Notes: generated by a model from the letters alone, not told the origin. A stretch of 6,107 bases of DNA from an uncultured Kangiella sp. (GCA_946481205.1 CAMLNB010000216.1:1-6107); one strand, 5' to 3'. Positions 1-6,005 are shown, numbered from the stretch's first letter. Numbers and translations: made by a program.

Positions 1-42
1 TTGCTTAGAAAAATCCGTTCCTACGGCTGGCATCAAACATGC

Positions 43-48
43 TAGTCT
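43..48 (+). promoter_or_regulatory. Candidate extended -10 box for the ybaL-like gene
   Basis: TAGTCT is preceded by TGC, giving an extended -10 (TGnTAGTCT) on the + strand. No good -35 hexamer sits 16-18 bases upstream (the bases there read cctacg or similar), so the extended TG would have to compensate. Transcription would start near position 55, at the foot of the hairpin at 54-90. The alternative is chance similarity. Confidence 0.4.
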
Positions 49-53
49 TCGTT

Positions 54-90
54 CAGGGCTCGTGACACGGCACACTGCCATCGAGCCCTG
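54..90 (+). promoter_or_regulatory. Nested hairpin in the leader (possible attenuator or terminator)
   Basis: A perfect 9-bp inverted repeat pairs CAGGGCTCG (54-62) with CGAGCCCTG (82-90). Inside its 19-base loop is a second small stem, GGCA (69-72) with TGCC (76-79). The stem is followed by a pyrimidine-rich stretch (91-104) containing TTT and TTTT runs broken by other bases. It could end transcription from a gene left of the window, or be a 5' leader structure for the antiporter gene if the -10 at 43-48 is real. The structure is directly visible; the role is inferred. Confidence 0.55.
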
Positions 91-210
91 TTGCGATTTC
101 TTTTCGCTTGCAGTGATACCGCCGGCAGCCACGCGACAGGCGCACCGCAGACAATCGACAGGATCACTCCAACCACTCGCCGCACCAACTTGACGACAGG
201 AGCCGCCATT

Positions 211-1941
211 TTGGATCACACGCTGATCGCCACCATCGCCCTCAGCTTCCTGTTCGCCTTCATCGCCGGCCTGATTGCCGCGCGCATTGGTTTACCACCT
301 TTAGTCGGTTATCTGCTTGCCGGTGTTGCCGTTGGCCCCAATACCCCGGGTTTTGTTGCCGATCTCGCGTTGGCGCAGCAGTTGGCAGAAATCGGCGTGA
401 TCCTGCTGATGTTCGGTGTCGGTCTGCATTTCTCGTTTCGCGATCTGTTGAAGATGCGTCACATTGCGCTGCCCGGTGCGGTGTTGCAAATTCTAGCCGC
501 TACCGCGATGGGCGGGGCCATGGCGTGGTGGTGGGGCTGGGATCTGCCGGCGGCGATTCTGTTTGGTTTGGCGCTGTCGGTAGCCAGCACCGTGGTGCTG
601 CTGCGTGGCTTGGAAGAAAACAACGTCTTGAATACCGTGCACGGTCGCATCGCGGTCGGCTGGCTGGTGGTCGAAGATCTGGTCATGGTGCTGGCGCTGG
701 TGATGCTGCCAACCCTCGGCGCCTTGAAAGGCGGCGATGCCAGTTCGCTGTTCACCAGCGGCGCGTTCTGGCAATCGCTGGGTCTGGTGCTGGTCAAGGT
801 CGCGATTTTTTCCGCGGTGATGATCATTGCTGGCGCACGAGCGGTACCCTGGCTGCTGCAAATGGTGGTCAAGACCGATTCTCGTGAGCTGTTCACCTTG
901 GCGGTGATCGCCGTGGCGATCGGGATCGCTTACGCCGCTGCCACATTGTTTGGTGTGTCGTTTGCGCTCGGTGCGTTTTTGGCCGGCGTGGTGATCAACG
1001 GCTCGCATATCAGCCATCGCGCCGCTGCCAATGCCTTGCCGTTTCAGGATGCTTTTGCCGTGCTGTTCTTTGTTGCGGTCGGCATGTTGTTTGACCCGAT
1101 GGTGTTGCTCGACAAGCCCTGGCATGTGCTGGCGGCGGTGGCGATCATTCTGGTCGGCAAATCGCTGGTGGCGTTCGGCATTGTCTTGTTCTTCAAATAT
1201 CCTTTGGTGACCGCACTGACCGTGTCGGCCGGTTTGGCGCAGATCGGGGAATTCTCGTTCATTCTGGCCAGCCTCGGTCTGATCCATGGACTGTTGCCGC
1301 CGGAAGGGCAGAGCATCATTCTGGCCAGTGCGCTGATTTCGATCACCTTGAATCCGCTGACCTTCAAATCGATCAAACCGATCTTGGCTTTGATCGAAAA
1401 AAGCCCGCGCTGGAATTCCCGTTTCAATCGCAACCAGGACAAGCTGGCAACGCCGGACGTCGAGATCGACCACGAGCAGATGCAGGATCATGTCGTGCTG
1501 ATCGGTTTTGGTCGGGTCGGGCGGCGCATCGGCGAGCAGCTGGATGACATGCAGCTGCCGTATCTGGTGATCGAGCACGATCGCCATTATGTCGAGCAAT
1601 TGCGCAAGCGGCATCTGCCGGTGATTTATGGTGATGCGTCACTGCCAGGTATCCTGGAGCATGCCGAGCTGACTCATGCTCGCATTCTGGTGATCACGAC
1701 GCCCGAGCGCTTCCAGACCCGGCGCGTGATCGAGCTGGCGCGCAAACTGAATCCGCATATCGACATCATTGTCCGCACCCATCACGATGACGAATACCAG
1801 CATTTGAAAGATCTGGGTATCGCCAGTGTGGTGATGGGCGAACGCGAATTGGCTCAGCGGATGGGCGATGAGATCGGTCGGCGGTTCAGCGTGTTGCCGG
1901 TGACAACGACCGCGAGCGATGACGAACCGACGGCGGCCTGA
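211..1941 (+). CDS. ybaL: YbaL-type (Kef family) cation:proton antiporter
   Basis: Predicted inner-membrane monovalent cation:proton antiporter of the CPA2/Kef family with a cytosolic NAD-binding regulatory domain. The first ~385 residues are a hydrophobic multi-pass exchanger domain: PLVGYLLAGV near 30-40, the GPNTPGFVAD and GVILLMFGVGLHFS stretches typical of YbaL, an ASTVVLLRGLEE segment near 125-136, and VVEDL with acidic D156 in the transport core. A TrkA-N Rossmann domain follows from ~425, with GFGRVG at 432-437 and E455 at the end of the second strand, as in NAD(H)-binding forms. No TrkA-C domain follows; the protein ends at 576 residues, close to E. coli YbaL (about 560). TTG at 211 is chosen because AGGAG lies at 198-202, eight bases upstream, and homology begins here. 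The same frame runs open upstream to a TTG at 91, but that stretch is unlike the family and has no comparable ribosome site. The exact ion is unknown; related KefB/KefC respond to glutathione adducts. It converges on srkA. Confidence 0.9.
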   Translation: MDHTLIATIALSFLFAFIAGLIAARIGLPPLVGYLLAGVAVGPNTPGFVADLALAQQLAEIGVILLMFGVGLHFSFRDLLKMRHIALPGAVLQILAATAMGGAMAWWWGWDLPAAILFGLALSVASTVVLLRGLEENNVLNTVHGRIAVGWLVVEDLVMVLALVMLPTLGALKGGDASSLFTSGAFWQSLGLVLVKVAIFSAVMIIAGARAVPWLLQMVVKTDSRELFTLAVIAVAIGIAYAAATLFGVSFALGAFLAGVVINGSHISHRAAANALPFQDAFAVLFFVAVGMLFDPMVLLDKPWHVLAAVAIILVGKSLVAFGIVLFFKYPLVTALTVSAGLAQIGEFSFILASLGLIHGLLPPEGQSIILASALISITLNPLTFKSIKPILALIEKSPRWNSRFNRNQDKLATPDVEIDHEQMQDHVVLIGFGRVGRRIGEQLDDMQLPYLVIEHDRHYVEQLRKRHLPVIYGDASLPGILEHAELTHARILVITTPERFQTRRVIELARKLNPHIDIIVRTHHDDEYQHLKDLGIASVVMGERELAQRMGDEIGRRFSVLPVTTTASDDEPTAA

Positions 1942-1958
1942 TCCGTCTGGTTGCTGTG

Positions 1959-2978
1959 TCAGCTAGCGCTGTCGATGATTGCGTCGCGCTGTTCGGTCAA
2001 CAAACTGATCTGGCCGGCGAAATAGTGTTCGCCGCCGAACCAAGGGAAATGGCGCGGAAAGGTCGGGTCGTCCCAGCGCTGTGCGAGCCAGCCGCCGTAT
2101 TGCACCAAGCGCAGACCACGGAAGACTTCGGCTAGTTGCCATTCGCGCCAATCAAAATCACAGAAGTTTTCGTATTCGCTGATCAATAACGCCCGTTCGG
2201 CGGGCGTATTGGCCAGCATCCACAGATCCTGCACGGCCGGCGCGGTACGGCAATCGTCGAAATCCATCAGCAGCACGCCATCGCCGGTCCAGAAAATATT
2301 GCCGGGATGCAAATCGCCATGGCAGCGTTGCCAGCTGACATCGTGCAGTCGTTGCAATTGCGCGTCACAACTGTCCAGCAGCTGCTCGGCAGCACTGCGA
2401 TATCGCGCCAACAAATGCGCCGGTAACAACGGACTTTGCAGCGTTGCCTGCAAGGCCGGGCGAGCAAAATGCTCGACATCGAGCCGCTCACGGACAGCAA
2501 ACGTTTTTTGCTGGGCAACGGCGTGCAGGCGGCCGACGGTACGGCCCATCACTTCCAGCTGGGCCTCATTGCCGGCCTCAAACGGTCGGCCGCCGCGTTG
2601 CGGAAAGACCGCGAACAGAAAACCGTTGTGCTCGAACAGGCTGAGGCTATCTCGCCGCTCCGGCGCAATCACCGGAATGTCGGTGTCGGCCAGCTCAAAC
2701 AGGAACGCGTGCTCTTCCAGGATCTGCGCCCGGCTCCAGCGCCCGGGCCGGTAGAATTTGACGACGAATTTGCTGCTGGCGGATTCGTTTGCGGATTCGT
2801 CGCGAAAACTGTAAACGCGATTCTCGAAGCTGTTCAGCGGATGCAGTGCCGCTTCCGGCAACCAGCCAGCGCTTTCCAATGCCAACAAAATCGCATCGGG
2901 TGTCAGGCCGGCGTAAACATGCCGCGGCTCGTTGTGTTCGCCGTCGTGATCGTCTACGCCAGTTTGATCGTGGTCCAT
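1959..2978 (-). CDS. srkA: Stress response kinase A (YihE/RdoA-type protein kinase)
   Basis: Cytosolic Ser/Thr protein kinase with a choline-kinase/APH fold. In E. coli, SrkA (YihE) belongs to the Cpx envelope-stress response and protects against MazEF-linked death. Length is 339 residues (E. coli 328). The LNSFENRVY signature contains S50, matching S36 of E. coli. FVVKFYRP carries the ATP-binding lysine K74, followed by QILEEH. The catalytic loop HGDLHPGN has D222, N227 follows, and the metal-binding MDFDD has D239; the D-to-D spacing is one residue longer than in E. coli. AVQDLWML and FPWFGGEHY near the end also match. ATG at 2978 is the only plausible start before the homology; the open frame continues upstream only as a shadow of the transporter gene. 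Codons 1-8 overlap the end of that gene, giving an acidic, His-rich N-terminus unlike E. coli, and a serine-rich insertion sits near 61-69. The ribosome site is weak (GGCGG), suggesting coupling to the upstream gene. In E. coli the neighbour is dsbA, not a MATE gene. Confidence 0.92.
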   Translation of the reverse strand: MDHDQTGVDDHDGEHNEPRHVYAGLTPDAILLALESAGWLPEAALHPLNSFENRVYSFRDESANESASSKFVVKFYRPGRWSRAQILEEHAFLFELADTDIPVIAPERRDSLSLFEHNGFLFAVFPQRGGRPFEAGNEAQLEVMGRTVGRLHAVAQQKTFAVRERLDVEHFARPALQATLQSPLLPAHLLARYRSAAEQLLDSCDAQLQRLHDVSWQRCHGDLHPGNIFWTGDGVLLMDFDDCRTAPAVQDLWMLANTPAERALLISEYENFCDFDWREWQLAEVFRGLRLVQYGGWLAQRWDDPTFPRHFPWFGGEHYFAGQISLLTEQRDAIIDSAS

Positions 2979-4282
2979 TGCCGCCGTCGCCAGAGCCAGA
3001 TAAAGACCCCGGTTTGGAAACCGCGGTAGCCAACATAGATGGACCAGATCGTCAGCAGGCCCATGCCGAGTACCGGGCCAGTCAGATAGGCGAGTGGCAG
3101 GAACACCAGCCATTGCAGCCCGAGTGTTACCGCCATCGTACTCATGGTGGCGCCAGCGCCTTGCATGCCATTGAACAAGACGGTGCCGACCGCGTCGAGC
3201 AACAAGCCAATGGCAACGAGTCGCAATGGAATCACGCCCAGCGCTGCGACTTCCGGATCGACAATGAAGACACTCATGATCCATGGCGCCAATACGAACA
3301 TCGGCACCGCGATGATGAACACGACAATCAGCGCCAGCTTGGCAACATCCCAGCCCCAGCGATACGCATCAACCGCATCGTTGCGGCCGAGTGCCTGACC
3401 AACCAAGGTGGCGGCCGACAAACCGAATGCCAGACAAGGCAGAAACGCCACCAGCAAGGTATTGGTTAGCACGTTGGCGACGGCGAGTTCACCGGTACCG
3501 ACTTGGCCGACAATCCAGAACAACACCGTGAAGCCGAGCGAGAAAAAGAATTGTTGTGCGCAGGCCGGCACCGAGACCTTGATGATGGTCATCACGGTTT
3601 CGCGACGCGGCAGTGACGCCAGGAAGCCGTATTGGCGGGTGTGTTTCCAGGCGTAACTGAAATAAATCAGCGTGCCGATATAGAGCGAAATGGTGGTGCC
3701 GAGGCCGGCGCCAAACGTGCCCAAGGCCGGTAAACCAAAGTGACCGAAAATCAGCAGGTAGTTGATGCCGATATTGATCGTATGCATGACCAGCAGCGTC
3801 ATGAAATAGAAGCGGGTGAGTTTGATTGCGCTCCAGTACGCGCGGAACGAAAAGTTCATGCCCATGGCAGCGATGCCGGCAATGCGCGCTTGCAAATACG
3901 GCGTGCCTTGCGCGGCCACTTCCGGATCATCAGTCAGCAACGAGACGATCCACGGCGCGCAGAGAATCAGAATAATCGCCAGCGGAATCGCCGAGCAGGC
4001 GATCAGCAGCAGCGAACCGTTCAGCGGTCGCGCCGCAATCTCGTGCTGGCCTTCGCCCATCCGGCGCGCCACCATGGCTTGCACGCCAGCGGACAAACCG
4101 ATGAACGCCGCCGCCAGCAACCAATTGACGTAACTGGTGATGCCGATCGCCGCGACGGCGGCTGGACCGAGCCGGCCGACCATATACATATCGACCAGAT
4201 TGAGAATGTTCTGCGAAATCATGCCGCCCATGACGGGCAGGGTCAGCTGCAGAATTTGCTGGGAACGTTCGCGATTCAACAC
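2954..4282 (-). CDS. MATE-family multidrug/metabolite efflux transporter
   Basis: Inner-membrane exporter of the MATE family, which exchanges Na+ or H+ for cationic drugs or metabolites. The 442 residues match the usual MATE length and about 12 transmembrane segments in two homologous halves. TM1 carries LTLPVMGG with the conserved proline (P16), followed by NLVDMYMVGRLG (29-39), the family's characteristic first segment. The second half holds VANVLTNT and GQALGRND (295-302). The internal duplication is visible: DDPEVAAQG near 118-126 and VDPEVAALG near 341-349 occupy equivalent places. The start is taken as GTG at 4282; a TTG follows immediately as the next codon, and neither has a clear Shine-Dalgarno. 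A small dyad, GTCAG-N4-CTGAC (4313-4326), lies upstream and could be a regulator site. The gene overlaps srkA by 25 bases, so both are probably co-transcribed. Substrate cannot be told from sequence. Confidence 0.9.
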   Translation of the reverse strand: MLNRERSQQILQLTLPVMGGMISQNILNLVDMYMVGRLGPAAVAAIGITSYVNWLLAAAFIGLSAGVQAMVARRMGEGQHEIAARPLNGSLLLIACSAIPLAIILILCAPWIVSLLTDDPEVAAQGTPYLQARIAGIAAMGMNFSFRAYWSAIKLTRFYFMTLLVMHTINIGINYLLIFGHFGLPALGTFGAGLGTTISLYIGTLIYFSYAWKHTRQYGFLASLPRRETVMTIIKVSVPACAQQFFFSLGFTVLFWIVGQVGTGELAVANVLTNTLLVAFLPCLAFGLSAATLVGQALGRNDAVDAYRWGWDVAKLALIVVFIIAVPMFVLAPWIMSVFIVDPEVAALGVIPLRLVAIGLLLDAVGTVLFNGMQGAGATMSTMAVTLGLQWLVFLPLAYLTGPVLGMGLLTIWSIYVGYRGFQTGVFIWLWRRRQWTTIKLA

Positions 4283-4337
4283 GATAGTCGGGCAGGGCTC
4301 GGGCTGGTGGTGGTCAGCAGGCTGACAGCCACAAGAA

Positions 4338-4356
4338 ACCGGCCACGAAGGCCGGT
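4338..4356 (-). terminator. Minus-strand hairpin terminator (or leader attenuator)
   Basis: ACCGGCC and GGCCGGT form a perfect 7-bp GC-rich stem around a 5-base TTCGT loop (minus-strand reading), extendable by a G-U pair. On the minus strand it is followed by TTCTTG, a short T-rich tail. It lies 46 bases past the methyltransferase stop, the right place to end that transcript. It also lies downstream of the candidate -10 at 4368-4373, so it could instead sit in the leader of the MATE gene. Confidence 0.6.
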
Positions 4357-4367
4357 CGGTTCGGGGG

Positions 4368-4373
4368 ATTCTA
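4368..4373 (-). promoter_or_regulatory. Candidate extended -10 box for the MATE-srkA operon
   Basis: On the minus strand TAGAAT is preceded by TGC, an extended -10 (TGnTAGAAT) with five of six consensus bases. No convincing -35 is present at 16-18 bases. Transcription would begin near 4361, leaving about 80 bases of leader before the GTG start at 4282 and including the hairpin at 4338-4356. Confidence 0.4.
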
Positions 4374-4388
4374 GCACCGCGACGGTGC
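4374..4388 (-). terminator. Short GC-rich hairpin after the methyltransferase gene
   Basis: GCACCG (4374-4379) and CGGTGC (4383-4388) form a perfect 6-bp stem around a 3-base loop, 14 bases past the methyltransferase stop codon. There is no T-run after it on the minus strand, so alone it would be a poor intrinsic terminator. It may stabilise the mRNA end or work with the second hairpin 17 bases further on. Confidence 0.35.
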
Positions 4389-4402
4389 AGGCAGCGGCTT
4401 TC

Positions 4403-5164
4403 TTATGGCCGTTTGAAACGCAGCACAAAGCGGTCGGTCTGGAAGCGGATGCGCGGTTCAAAGCTGGACAGGCTGCGATTATCGTTCGGGTTGCGCAGCA
4501 GCTCGGTGCTGGCATCAAAGCGGAAACCGGCCTGCTCCAGATCCTTGCGCAGCGCACTTTCCTCGATGCGGTGCAGCGGCTTGCTGTCCTGTACACCGCG
4601 ACCGGCCCGGGCGCTGTGGTCGATCACCGCCAGCACGCCACCCGGTTTCAGCGCCGCGTACAGCTTTTTGAACAGTGCCGGTCGGTCCATCGCCGGCCAG
4701 CCTTCCGCCGGATCGGCGTAATACATGTCATGGAAGGCCATGCTGGCGAAAATCAGATCATAGTGCTGGTCGCCAAGCTGCAACTCATCGACCTCGACAT
4801 CGAGCCGGCGGATGTTCGGCAGCCGGTTGTTGTTGAGGCGGGCGTTGAGCTGATCGCCCACCCAATTCAGATACGGTTTGTTGTTGAAGGCATCGACGCG
4901 ACCTTGCGGGCCAACGCTGCGCGCCAGCAGCTCGCTGAAGTAACCGCCACCAGCGAAGACATCGAGCACGATTTGGCCCGGCTTCACCTGAAAAAATTCC
5001 AGAATCGCTTCCGGCTTGCGGTACAGATCGGCTTTGCGATCGGCATCGCTACGTTCGCTGTGCGCGACCGCCTGTTGGATCGGCGTTGCCACGGCCCCAT
5101 CGGGTTTGGCCAGTGTGACGGTGGCGATACAGCAGCACAGCAGTGTGATCAGCAGGCGGGTCAT
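4403..5164 (-). CDS. Class I SAM-dependent methyltransferase with signal peptide (COG4798-like)
   Basis: Predicted S-adenosylmethionine-dependent methyltransferase, 253 residues. The Rossmann core is clear: motif I VLDVFAGGGYFSELLA at 66-81 with the glycine-rich SAM loop, VDAF near 90-93 for the ribose-binding acidic strand, DLIFASMAFHDMYY at 136-149 for the motif IV region, and LKPGGVLAVIDHSA at 172-185. The N-terminus looks like a Sec signal peptide: MTR, a hydrophobic stretch of residues 4-18 with three cysteines, then LA before K20 as a likely cleavage point. No proper lipobox is seen. ATG at 5164 is chosen because AAGGA (5172-5176 on the minus strand) lies seven bases upstream and the signal peptide starts there; the frame stays open to 5275 but that overlaps comF's end and has no ribosome site. 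The motifs and the signal peptide resemble COG4798 as I recall it. Substrate is unknown. It has its own candidate promoter and is followed by hairpins, so it may be monocistronic. Confidence 0.85.
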   Translation of the reverse strand: MTRLLITLLCCCIATVTLAKPDGAVATPIQQAVAHSERSDADRKADLYRKPEAILEFFQVKPGQIVLDVFAGGGYFSELLARSVGPQGRVDAFNNKPYLNWVGDQLNARLNNNRLPNIRRLDVEVDELQLGDQHYDLIFASMAFHDMYYADPAEGWPAMDRPALFKKLYAALKPGGVLAVIDHSARAGRGVQDSKPLHRIEESALRKDLEQAGFRFDASTELLRNPNDNRSLSSFEPRIRFQTDRFVLRFKRP

Positions 5165-5192
5165 GGCAGCATCCTTGGCAACAGACCGGGCG

Positions 5193-5198
5193 AGTATA
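5193..5198 (-). promoter_or_regulatory. Candidate -10 box for the methyltransferase gene
   Basis: TATACT on the minus strand matches five of six -10 consensus bases and is preceded by GC. It lies 28 bases upstream of the ATG at 5164, which would leave a leader of about 20 bases containing the AAGGA ribosome site. The -35 at a 17-base spacing reads GACGGC, which is poor, so an activator may be needed or transcription may also come from comF. Confidence 0.5.
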
Positions 5199-5203
5199 GC
5201 GAG

Positions 5204-5241
5204 CCGGCAAAGGCTGCCGTCACCGGCAAAATTACCGGCAA
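5204..5241. repeat. Three CCGGCAA direct repeats upstream of the methyltransferase promoter
   Basis: CCGGCAA occurs at 5204-5210, 5223-5229 and 5235-5241 in the 89-base gap between comF and the methyltransferase gene. The last two belong to a longer near-repeat, ACCGGCAAAATT followed by ACCGGCAATT. They lie just upstream of and around the -35 position of the candidate promoter, where regulator sites are common. They may also be chance in a GC-rich spacer. Confidence 0.4.
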
Positions 5242-5253
5242 TTCGTGGCAGTT

Positions 5254-5961
5254 TTACACGGTGCGTGCAACGCACCAGACCGACACCTGCGTGACGCCGG
5301 CTTTGCGCAGCGCGCGAGCCAGCGCCAGCACGGTGGCGCCGGTAGTCAGCACGTCATCGACAATGGCGACATGCGCCGGCAGCGTGCCGGTGATGGCAAA
5401 GGCGTTGCGCAGATTGCGTCGACGCTGCAGTGCCGACAGTCCGATTTGATCGGCAGTCGCCAGCACGCGCTGAACCGGCGCTGTCAGCAACGGGCGCTGT
5501 AACGCGTTTGCCAACGGTCGCGCCAGTTCGGCAGCTTGGTTGTAGCCGCGCTGGCGCAGCCGGCTGCGGTGCAGCGGTACCGGCAGAATGGCATCAGGGA
5601 TGGAGGCATTCGGGAAAGCGGCGTCCGCTTTCGTCAGCGCTCGCTGTACCGTTTCGAGCAGCAGCCCACTTAGCGCCGCTCCGGCGGCGAGATTGCGCTG
5701 GAATTTGAAACCGGTGACCAGCCCGCTGACCGGCGCTTCATAACGCAGCGCGCAGAGCGTGCGTTCGACCGGCAGCGGTCGCCGCAGGCACGGTCCACAG
5801 GTGTCGCCGGCGGCGAGTGGCAAGGGCAGTGCGCAGCGGCGGCAGGCATGGCCGAGCCAAGGCAAATCAGCCCGGCAGACCGCGCAGAGACCGGTACCCT
5901 GCTCGGCCGGGCAGCGGCAGAGCGGGCACAGCGGTTCCAGCCACTTGTAAACCATAGGCAT
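5254..5961 (-). CDS. comF: ComF family phosphoribosyltransferase-like protein
   Basis: ComF/GntX family protein, 235 residues, the usual size. ComF is needed for DNA uptake and transformation in several competent bacteria; in E. coli GntX/YhgH is linked to using DNA as a nutrient. The N-terminal third is rich in Cys pairs (C12/C15, C26/C29, C40/C43, C55/C58), a zinc-ribbon-like region. The PRTase-like domain follows, with LPVPLHRSRLRQRGYNQAAELARPLA near 126-151 (given here as the family signature region) and the PRPP-binding loop VAIVDDVLTTGAT at 198-210. Two ATG codons are possible, at 5961 and 5955; the GGA-containing upstream sequence does not decide between them. Both lie within the BirA-type operator, whose left half encodes Val-Tyr-Lys of the N-terminus. 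It is divergent from bioB. No clear minus-strand promoter was seen. Confidence 0.92.
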   Translation of the reverse strand: MPMVYKWLEPLCPLCRCPAEQGTGLCAVCRADLPWLGHACRRCALPLPLAAGDTCGPCLRRPLPVERTLCALRYEAPVSGLVTGFKFQRNLAAGAALSGLLLETVQRALTKADAAFPNASIPDAILPVPLHRSRLRQRGYNQAAELARPLANALQRPLLTAPVQRVLATADQIGLSALQRRRNLRNAFAITGTLPAHVAIVDDVLTTGATVLALARALRKAGVTQVSVWCVARTV

Positions 5962-5977
5962 CCATTCCGGTTGACAG
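5945..5977. promoter_or_regulatory. BirA-type biotin operator
   Basis: TTGTAAACC (5945-5953) and GGTTGACAG (5969-5977) are separated by 15 bases. The known proteobacterial BirA box is TTGTAAACC-N14-16-GGTTTACAA. The left half here is perfect and the right half differs at two positions (G for T at the fifth base, G for A at the ninth). The first substitution turns the right half into a consensus TTGACA -35 box. It sits directly upstream of bioB, as expected for repression by BirA-biotinyl-AMP, and overlaps the comF start codons. Confidence 0.9.
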
Positions 5978-5998
5978 TCACACGTGGCCGGCTATGAT
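5971..5998 (+). promoter_or_regulatory. bioB sigma70 promoter
   Basis: A perfect -35 TTGACA (5971-5976) is followed after 16 bases by TATGAT (5993-5998), five of six -10 consensus bases. The start of transcription would be near 6005, about 50 bases before the preferred bioB start. The -35 lies inside the right half of the BirA operator, so bound BirA would block RNA polymerase. Confidence 0.85.
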
Positions 5999-6005
5999 GC
6001 CGGCC
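5986..6005. repeat. Perfect 7-bp inverted repeat centred on the bioB -10 box
   Basis: GGCCGGC (5986-5992) and GCCGGCC (5999-6005) flank the TATGAT box exactly, leaving only the six -10 bases between the arms. Such a dyad could bind a second dimeric regulator or simply be GC-rich coincidence. Confidence 0.5.

Noticed and set aside
91..210. Forty-codon N-terminal extension of the antiporter from TTG at 91
   Set aside because: It is not conserved in the family, begins directly at the base of the leader hairpin and lacks a ribosome site, while AGGAG precedes the TTG at 211.
493..1614. Minus-strand open frame of 373 codons within the antiporter gene
   Set aside because: Antisense to a clear YbaL homologue; Q/H/R-rich product with no recognisable domain.
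2979..3284. Upstream extension of the srkA frame to 441 codons
   Set aside because: These 102 codons lie fully inside the MATE gene in another frame and resemble nothing; SrkA homology begins only around residue 25 after the ATG at 2978.
4293..4301. CAGGGCTCG, identical to the left arm of the leader hairpin at 54-62
   Set aside because: A single 9-base match upstream of the MATE gene without a partner arm. It is uncommon by chance but not enough to claim a shared regulator site.
5215..5228. TGCCG-TCAC-CGGCA hairpin after comF
   Set aside because: The stem is only 5 bp, has no T-run directly after it on the minus strand, and is made largely from the CCGGCAA repeats; too weak to call a terminator.
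5165..5275. N-terminal extension of the methyltransferase frame
   Set aside because: It overlaps the end of comF, would bury the signal peptide internally, and lacks a ribosome site; AAGGA precedes the ATG at 5164.
3740..5449. Long + strand open frame of 569 codons
   Set aside because: It lies antisense to the MATE, methyltransferase and comF genes, crosses their boundaries, and its translation is low-complexity R/Q/A-rich with no family resemblance. It is a shadow of GC-rich codon use on the other strand.
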